Position numbers and translations under genes: made by a program
Source: Flavobacterium album
GTDB lineage: Bacteria; Bacteroidota; Bacteroidia; Flavobacteriales; Flavobacteriaceae
Direction of reading: 5' to 3'
DNA: 64,000 bases
Assembly: GCF_003096035.1 (NCBI RefSeq)
Contig: NZ_CP029186.1
Coordinates: 1-64,000 of the forward strand
Notes under the pieces: generated by a model
What the model was told of the DNA's origin: nothing
Database searches by the model: none
Seen by the model: only the letters and a program-made list of their open reading frames with translations
In this document: positions 60,501 through 64,000 of the stretch, in pieces
Numbering within the stretch: the first letter of the stretch is position 1
Layout of the letters: each line of letters starts with the position of its first letter

Positions 60501-63500
60501 TAATCCACACGAACCCTCATTCTGTAATTTCCTGCCGGAGTACCGGCTGGAACAGTAAAGCTTCCTGCGAAGGTGTCATAATCGTAATCACTGAACACCA
60601 TTTCACCGGCATCGTTAAAGTCAAGGTCATTATTCCAGTCTATAAATACACCTATTCCGAAACCATCGCCCCAGGTATCAGCCACTACTGCATTAAAATT
60701 AACCTGCTGCCCTTGTGACGCAGACGCTGATACTGTAGTAAAATCACTATATCCACCAGTACCATTAGCTGATGTGTTATTGATATTTGTATAGCCACCA
60801 CTAGTACCGAAAGAAGTAATATATATAGTAGTTGCACTGGTAGCCGGCGCAAGGCAATAACCCGAATAGAATGGAGTGGTTAGCCAGTCGCTGTAAACAC
60901 CTTCACTGCACACAGACCTTACATGAAGGTAATATGTGGTATTAGGAGTAACTGTAATACCTGATACTGACAAACCTGCTGCAGCCGTTCCTGATGAAGG
61001 CGGTGTTGCAGATGTAGTTACCACATATTCGTACCCTGTAGGGGTGCTTAGCAGAGGCGCAGTCCAGCTTACATTGACTGAGGTTGTGCTTGCCATTGCT
61101 GTAGCGCTTGCCTGTGGTTTGCCACATGCAGGGATAGCATCGATCTTGAAATCATCTAATGCAAGATAATAATCACCTGATATCCAGTTTCCTGTAACAC
61201 GTATTTTTACAATAGAACCTGCATATGCAGAAAGATCGCGTGTATATTCTTTCCATGCTAACGTACCATCGTTTGCAATAGTTCCAATATCAGTATATGT
61301 AGCTCCATAGTCTGTCGATACAGAAACTACCATGTTACCGGAACCTGCAACAGGCGACGTTGACTGGTCATCATAATTAGCATAATAATATTTGAGGGTT
61401 AACTGCTGGCTGGCTGGCAGTACTCCAACATTTATAGTAGAAAGGTTTGAAGTCGTATTACCAGAATAAAGGTTCCTGTAAATACCAATGTTGGTATTAC
61501 CGGCAACAATTATTCCTACTGTCCAGTTCGCAGCAACCCATCCGGCCGGCACTGTAGATGCGACAGCAAATCCTTCCGTCCACGGCGCAGTTGTTATATA
61601 TTGCGTAGTAGCGGTAAGGGAAGTTGAGTTGGCACTGTAACAAACAGTACCGTTAAGCGCTCTTACCCTTATATAATAGGTTGTACCCTGTGTTAAACCT
61701 GTAATATTTGCAGATAATGCAGATCCTACATTCAATGCCTGGTAACCCGGCACAAATGTTGTAAAGCCCGCATTTGTTGCTACATCAAGCTCGTATGTTA
61801 CGCCGGCAGTAGAAGACGCCGTCCACTGTGTGTTAAGCGATGTTGTTGTAGATGATACAATTGCAGGTGTACCAGGAGTACCTGTTGCCGTAGCACAAGT
61901 AGTAACCGATTGTACTAGAGGCGATGTTGTATTGTAAACCGGGCCATAACAACCGGTGTTATTATAGCTGTACACATAATACTGATATGTGTTAGCGCCC
62001 GTCAATCCTGTTTGGCTGAATGTTAGCGCATTGCCATTGTATACAACGGTACCTGTGCCAAGTGCCGCATTAGCTGCATAAACAGTGTAATCAACCGGAT
62101 TGGTAACTGTAGCGGCACCCGAAGTGATATTATACCTTACAACAAGGTAGTGGCTTGGAGCACTTGCCGCAGCAGTATAACTGCCCGTTAGCGTTGTATT
62201 TGTAATTGCAGATGCTACAAATGCTGTAGGCTGGTCAGCCGGAACACTACATGGGTTAAGGTCGCCAAAGGCAAAATAACCTTTATAGTCAGCGCCAACT
62301 AATGCTGTCGCTGTTGTAAGCGTACCTGTAGCAAAGTTTGAAACCGAAGTAATAGGTGTATATTCACCCGCTGGCGATGACGATTGTACGATCTTATTGG
62401 TCGCAGCAATACTATCATCCCTTAAGCGTATGAAAGCATTTGTAAAGTTGGCCGCACCGCTTATAATAGATGTTTCCCACCTGTCCTGAGAAAGTGAGGT
62501 AACCCCAACTCCCTGGGTACCTGAGTTTGTAGTAAATGCCTGTGCCATGAACTTCACCGCACCACCTGCTGTAGTTGTAGGGTCGATATTAATTGCCTGG
62601 TAGCCTGCAGAAGTTCCAACAGGGAAGGTAGTACCTACGCCATACGAGCCGCTGGCAGTCCTGCTGGCAGCAAATGTCCTCGCAAAAGGTCCATTAATAT
62701 ATGCTGTAGCCGATCCTACGTTGTTCAAGGTACCGGCAGCTGTAGCCGTACCAAGGGTTAACAAGTTAGTAGAAGTAGTATTTACTTTACCCGATGTAAG
62801 GGTAAGGGTACCACTCATTGTAAGTGGGCTGTTCAGGGTAACACCTGTAGCATTGCTGTTGTTGATTGTAAACGAAGTAAGGTTTGCTGTAGCAGCGCCT
62901 GCAACGTTCTCAATAGTACCCAAATTAGTAATTGTCTGGGCTGCAGTATTCACAACCGATGAAGTACCTGAAGGTAATGCCAGTGTCAATGTACCATTGG
63001 CGGTATATTTACTTGTAGCATCTATCGATATATTACCGGCTACTATCAGTTCCACACTGGCGTGCGAAAACTCAGCAGCATTTTGCATCGTGAAATTACC
63101 TCTCACACCAAATCCGCTGTTTAGCTTCACAATGCGGTTAGTAGCTGTTGCGGTTCCTGTAGCGGGACCGTTTACAACAACATTACCGGCATTAAGCCTT
63201 CCTGTAGAATTCAATACATAGAATCCTATAGCATTTCCGCCGGCAGTTGATGATACTGCGTCACCAAACCTAAGGGTATGCGAAGCCGAAACCTCTGACA
63301 CGGTAGAATTAGAATAGTATAATGAATAATGTGATGCTGATGTTGAGGCCGGAGGGTCAACAAGAGTAATCGTACCACCTGTCCAGTTTACCGGAGCAGT
63401 TAAGTTAAGGGTATAGTTACTTGAAGTAGTTGAATTGGCCGTTACACCTGCGGCGTTAGGGTCGATATTAATGTTACCGCCGCTTTGGTTGAACGCAGTA

Positions 63501-64000
63501 CCAGAGTGTGCAAGGTTACCATTAATATTTAATGTACCGCCGGCAACAGTTAGCGTACCCGCGTTGGTAAACCTGCGGTCGTTTCCTCCTGCCGCACCAA
63601 TATTAACAGTACCGCTGTTAAGGATAAACACAGCACCTGAAGGGTTGCTGATACCCGTTCCCGAAGCACCTGCAACGTTGATAGTTGCACCAGAAACAGT
63701 TACTGTTCCGGAGTTAGCTATAGTTGTAGCGCCAAGAGTACCGCCTGTTGCATTTATTGCAGCAGTTGCAGCAGTTGTAAGTGTGTTTGTAACTGTCAAT
63801 GCATTGGCGCTCACTGCCAATGTACCACCGGCATTTACGTTAAGCGCACTTGCTACCGCAGGTGCGGTGCTCACGGTATTATCTACAGTTACCGTATGGC
63901 CCGTAGATACCGTAACAATATCTGTAGCTGAAGGAACAGTACCTTTATTCCAGGTAGTACCTTCATTCCAGTTACCATTTTGTACCGATAGGAAAGGTAC
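54527..64000 (-). CDS. Giant multidomain T9SS type C cargo protein (5' end outside window)
   Basis: The frame stays open to the window edge, giving at least 3157 residues; the GTG at 63874 is internal. From the N-terminal side it shows a low-complexity beta-helix-like region (Ala/Thr/Gly-rich, WNEGTTWN then repeated GTL-type strands) and fibronectin III units. A MAM/jelly-roll-like segment and two GEVED domains (WIDWNDDL/FIDWNNDL ... GETEDY) follow. Then come an IPT/TIG domain (ITSFTPTSVCVG), a Big2-like domain, four Ig-like units (QPSNM.. TYQWQ), a third GEVED-like domain and a second IPT-like unit. The C-terminus is a diverged version of the array's tail (YRLDYTMWSSPVEGQ ... KGRVTKRIIY). 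It is a surface or secreted adhesin-like protein by inference. Confidence 0.9.
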   Translation of the reverse strand, partial: VPFLSVQNGNWNEGTTWNKGTVPSATDIVTVSTGHTVTVDNTVSTAPAVASALNVNAGGTLAVSANALTVTNTLTTAATAAINATGGTLGATTIANSGTVTVSGATINVAGASGTGISNPSGAVFILNSGTVNIGAAGGNDRRFTNAGTLTVAGGTLNINGNLAHSGTAFNQSGGNINIDPNAAGVTANSTTSSNYTLNLTAPVNWTGGTITLVDPPASTSASHYSLYYSNSTVSEVSASHTLRFGDAVSSTAGGNAIGFYVLNSTGRLNAGNVVVNGPATGTATATNRIVKLNSGFGVRGNFTMQNAAEFSHASVELIVAGNISIDATSKYTANGTLTLALPSGTSSVVNTAAQTITNLGTIENVAGAATANLTSFTINNSNATGVTLNSPLTMSGTLTLTSGKVNTTSTNLLTLGTATAAGTLNNVGSATAYINGPFARTFAASRTASGSYGVGTTFPVGTSAGYQAINIDPTTTAGGAVKFMAQAFTTNSGTQGVGVTSLSQDRWETSIISGAANFTNAFIRLRDDSIAATNKIVQSSSPAGEYTPITSVSNFATGTLTTATALVGADYKGYFAFGDLNPCSVPADQPTAFVASAITNTTLTGSYTAAASAPSHYLVVRYNITSGAATVTNPVDYTVYAANAALGTGTVVYNGNALTFSQTGLTGANTYQYYVYSYNNTGCYGPVYNTTSPLVQSVTTCATATGTPGTPAIVSSTTTSLNTQWTASSTAGVTYELDVATNAGFTTFVPGYQALNVGSALSANITGLTQGTTYYIRVRALNGTVCYSANSTSLTATTQYITTAPWTEGFAVASTVPAGWVAANWTVGIIVAGNTNIGIYRNLYSGNTTSNLSTINVGVLPASQQLTLKYYYANYDDQSTSPVAGSGNMVVSVSTDYGATYTDIGTIANDGTLAWKEYTRDLSAYAGSIVKIRVTGNWISGDYYLALDDFKIDAIPACGKPQASATAMASTTSVNVSWTAPLLSTPTGYEYVVTTSATPPSSGTAAAGLSVSGITVTPNTTYYLHVRSVCSEGVYSDWLTTPFYSGYCLAPATSATTIYITSFGTSGGYTNINNTSANGTGGYSDFTTVSASASQGQQVNFNAVVADTWGDGFGIGVFIDWNNDLDFNDAGEMVFSDYDYDTFAGSFTVPAGTPAGNYRMRVRVDYDEYPVPACGTTTEGETEDYIIKVVPVPTCYVPTGLSASTATFTTANLSWSAPSTAPVPSGYEYAVTTSAIPPASGTATTATSVSGYGALTLDTTYYLHVRSNCDANGYSDWTTVQFVQGYCSAISTSTGYYISSFATTGGAANISNSTSALSTGGYGNFTAMAVSQSEGNNVNFTVTPFNGTYTYGIAIWVDWNDDLTFATSERMYNSAAYVSSASSSFAVPMGATIGNHRMRVRIDYYSQNPSACGSIQYGETEDYTFTVIPSAPKITSFTPTSVCVGAGDTVTITGNYFTGATAVKFNGVNAASFNVVSATSITAVVPAAATTGTISVTSANGTGISTGSLTVNPYPTVNNITGGGVSVCMPNTVQLSNATTGGTWSSSDINIATVSSTGLVTPVAAGTVTISYSVTTTGCTTTKTTTVTFNQPANITVQPASETVTPNSTLAFSVTATGTGLTYQWEVAADGVNFTPVTNGAVYDGATTATLTINEATAGMNHYVYHVIVSGTAPCGSVTSGAATLTISDIGITSHPSGVTLCDSGAGTASFSITTTGTNLTFEWQQDAGTGTWLPISNETTGGVTYSGADTNTLSLSGLTAANNAFRYRAFVQDGGATALSNPATLTVNSAVVINTQPSNMIACSAGSTTNFVVAATGTGLTYQWQYATSAGGTYSNVANATPLGVTYAGATTNTLAVTNATNTPTAPTYYYRVVISGTAPCGPVTSNPATLTINAPTISAAPVAASVVRSNSATFSVTTAAPSPTYQWQFATTLGGTYTDVADSTPAGTTYSGAQSATLTVNAATTAVGTGYYYRVVVTSGGCTVTSAGAQLTVTDYCLGTVTNTHTTDYMTAISVATTTLNSTPGLVGNAANNYYELLTGSNNTATFYQAYSYTASITALSGNTNPEGVGIWIDFNNDGDFADTSEFLGAASIASAATGTITMNIPANAPAGVRRMRVRNVRNQTMTQGTVCTAYARGTTVDYLVTIAVPAAPSITSFTPGSYCADSGVITITGTNLTGGTLKVGATPITPVVINAAGTQMTATVNAGISGAVAVTTPGGTATSSNFSVTAPPALTLSAATGTICAGNASNVITLTAGGSSYDVFTVTSVPAGAPYSGNAATGYTFSPTVNTVYTIAATQSGGGTCARSATFTATVLPNPVFPVTPATAEMCSGQIQTLTVTGTMSGSGVIGTGTTVSANTDTSRPNPLSGYYGGQKAQMMFKASELTGLSMQAGSQISAISLNLGAYSASACTNFTIRMGSVAGTTTDLTGFVSGTSTVYGPTTFTPSATGLVTFTLTTPYTWDGTSNIIVETVHNAGNGGNGSGSNTVYSSTPFNSSYFRMQDNVTGGIAGMDAATGGVAAVAASRPNITFVFSAPATAAWSPTTGLYTDAAATVAYTGTSIKTVYAKPGTTTTYVATANNGNGCSSVSSATITVNPKSWIGGTSTDWNNPANWCGGQVPTALDNVVIGDVTNQPVVSGNVTVLGNTLTVADGATLEVQGGSVLNITNAVTVAPTGSLTLENYAHLIQGSGVTTNPNSGNIDVFRLSSPMYRLDYTMWSSPVEGQKLKAFSPETLNNRFYIYNELTDQYATITDPVTTDMAEGRGYLIRVENTHPAYNATTNAPGTPWQGEFIGKPRSGNIDVPMSNTLNGYNAVGNPYPSPINIHAFYAANTNTIADGSALYFWRKKNDAATGSYARVTKLAYTANTSNAWGDTGGTAFNGAPNTWVINPGQGFIVQATGGTLHFNNAMRVGLNNQQFFRTAQNEEDAVISRLWLNLTGTEGQFAQAAIGYTDMTTMGIDYGWDGKAFVNDGNATLFSLAGEEALGIQARSEFDPADVVPMGFRADTPGTYTITLDHMDGVFSGDQDIFLKDNLLGGLTHDLKASNYTFETEAGLFTSRFEVVYAEALGTHNPVLDPNNVIVYKQGTSININAGVLQMTDVTIYDTRGRILYSKDGINATETVISNLHSDQQVLLIQINTEKGRVTKRIIY

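Noticed and set aside
62721..63221. 166-codon + strand frame inside the largest cargo gene
   Set aside because: It is a shadow of Ala/Thr/Gly-rich coding DNA on the - strand; the hydrophobic, valine-rich product is a compositional artefact. The frames at 48398-48859 and 42573-42908 are the same kind.
63872..63874. GTG as the start of the largest cargo gene
   Set aside because: The frame continues upstream without a stop to base 64000 with the same composition and a WNEGTTWN-type motif, and no signal peptide follows the GTG.

Overview
The window looks like a chromosomal segment of a Flavobacterium-like member of the Bacteroidota, and it begins exactly at the dnaA start codon. The evidence is: type IX secretion (T9SS) cargo proteins with type B and type C sorting domains; repeated promoter elements matching the Bacteroidota -7 consensus TAnnTTTG (several with a TTG/TTTG about 20 nt upstream); PadR/PspC/DUF2807 and tricorn-type genes typical of flavobacteria; and housekeeping genes of that lineage. 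No rRNA, CRISPR array, prophage or intact insertion sequence was seen.

Region 1 (1-10.1 kb) is core genome. It holds dnaA, a low-molecular-weight tyrosine phosphatase and an RsmI-like methyltransferase in a tight + strand run, then a VWA-domain lipoprotein, a small anchored coiled-coil protein, a secreted lysozyme-like protein, the dapF/acetyltransferase/mltG operon and an HtrA-type protease. Region 2 (10.2-19 kb) is mostly on the - strand. It holds a one-lobe degenerate DEAD-box protein, a secreted unknown, a sigma-54-activator-like response regulator without a DNA-binding domain, a NatA/NatB-like ABC exporter, the grpE-dnaJ operon (DnaJ has only two of four zinc motifs), a TIGR01777 epimerase and a DUF4442 protein. 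Region 3 (19.1-28.9 kb) holds a five-gene + strand operon (DUF4870, lipoprotein, PadR, PspC, DUF2807) with a strong promoter and a candidate operator, a SnoaL-like secreted protein, a large tricorn-type S41 protease divergent from a second DUF2807 protein, and trxB. Region 4 (29-33.3 kb) has small genes, one tRNA-Pro, several palindromic intergenic repeats and two gene remnants.

Region 5 (33.3-64 kb, about half the window) is a co-oriented array of five giant secreted proteins of 1753, 1909, 1806, 1191 and more than 3157 residues, the last running off the window edge. The first carries a type B C-terminal domain behind eleven SprB-like repeats of about 78 residues. The other four end in the same roughly 470-residue module, which I read as a T9SS type C sorting domain plus its preceding stalk. 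Three of these modules (38.7-40.4, 44.7-46.4 and 50.7-52.0 kb) are nearly identical in DNA. The third copy switches between the sequence variants of the other two, which points to gene conversion. The upstream passenger parts differ (fibronectin III, GEVED, Ig, IPT and tandem 93-residue repeats). The array therefore looks like interchangeable surface passengers attached to a homogenised secretion and anchoring tail. This is the most interesting feature of the window.

All family names come from reading motifs and recall of protein families. No database search was run.
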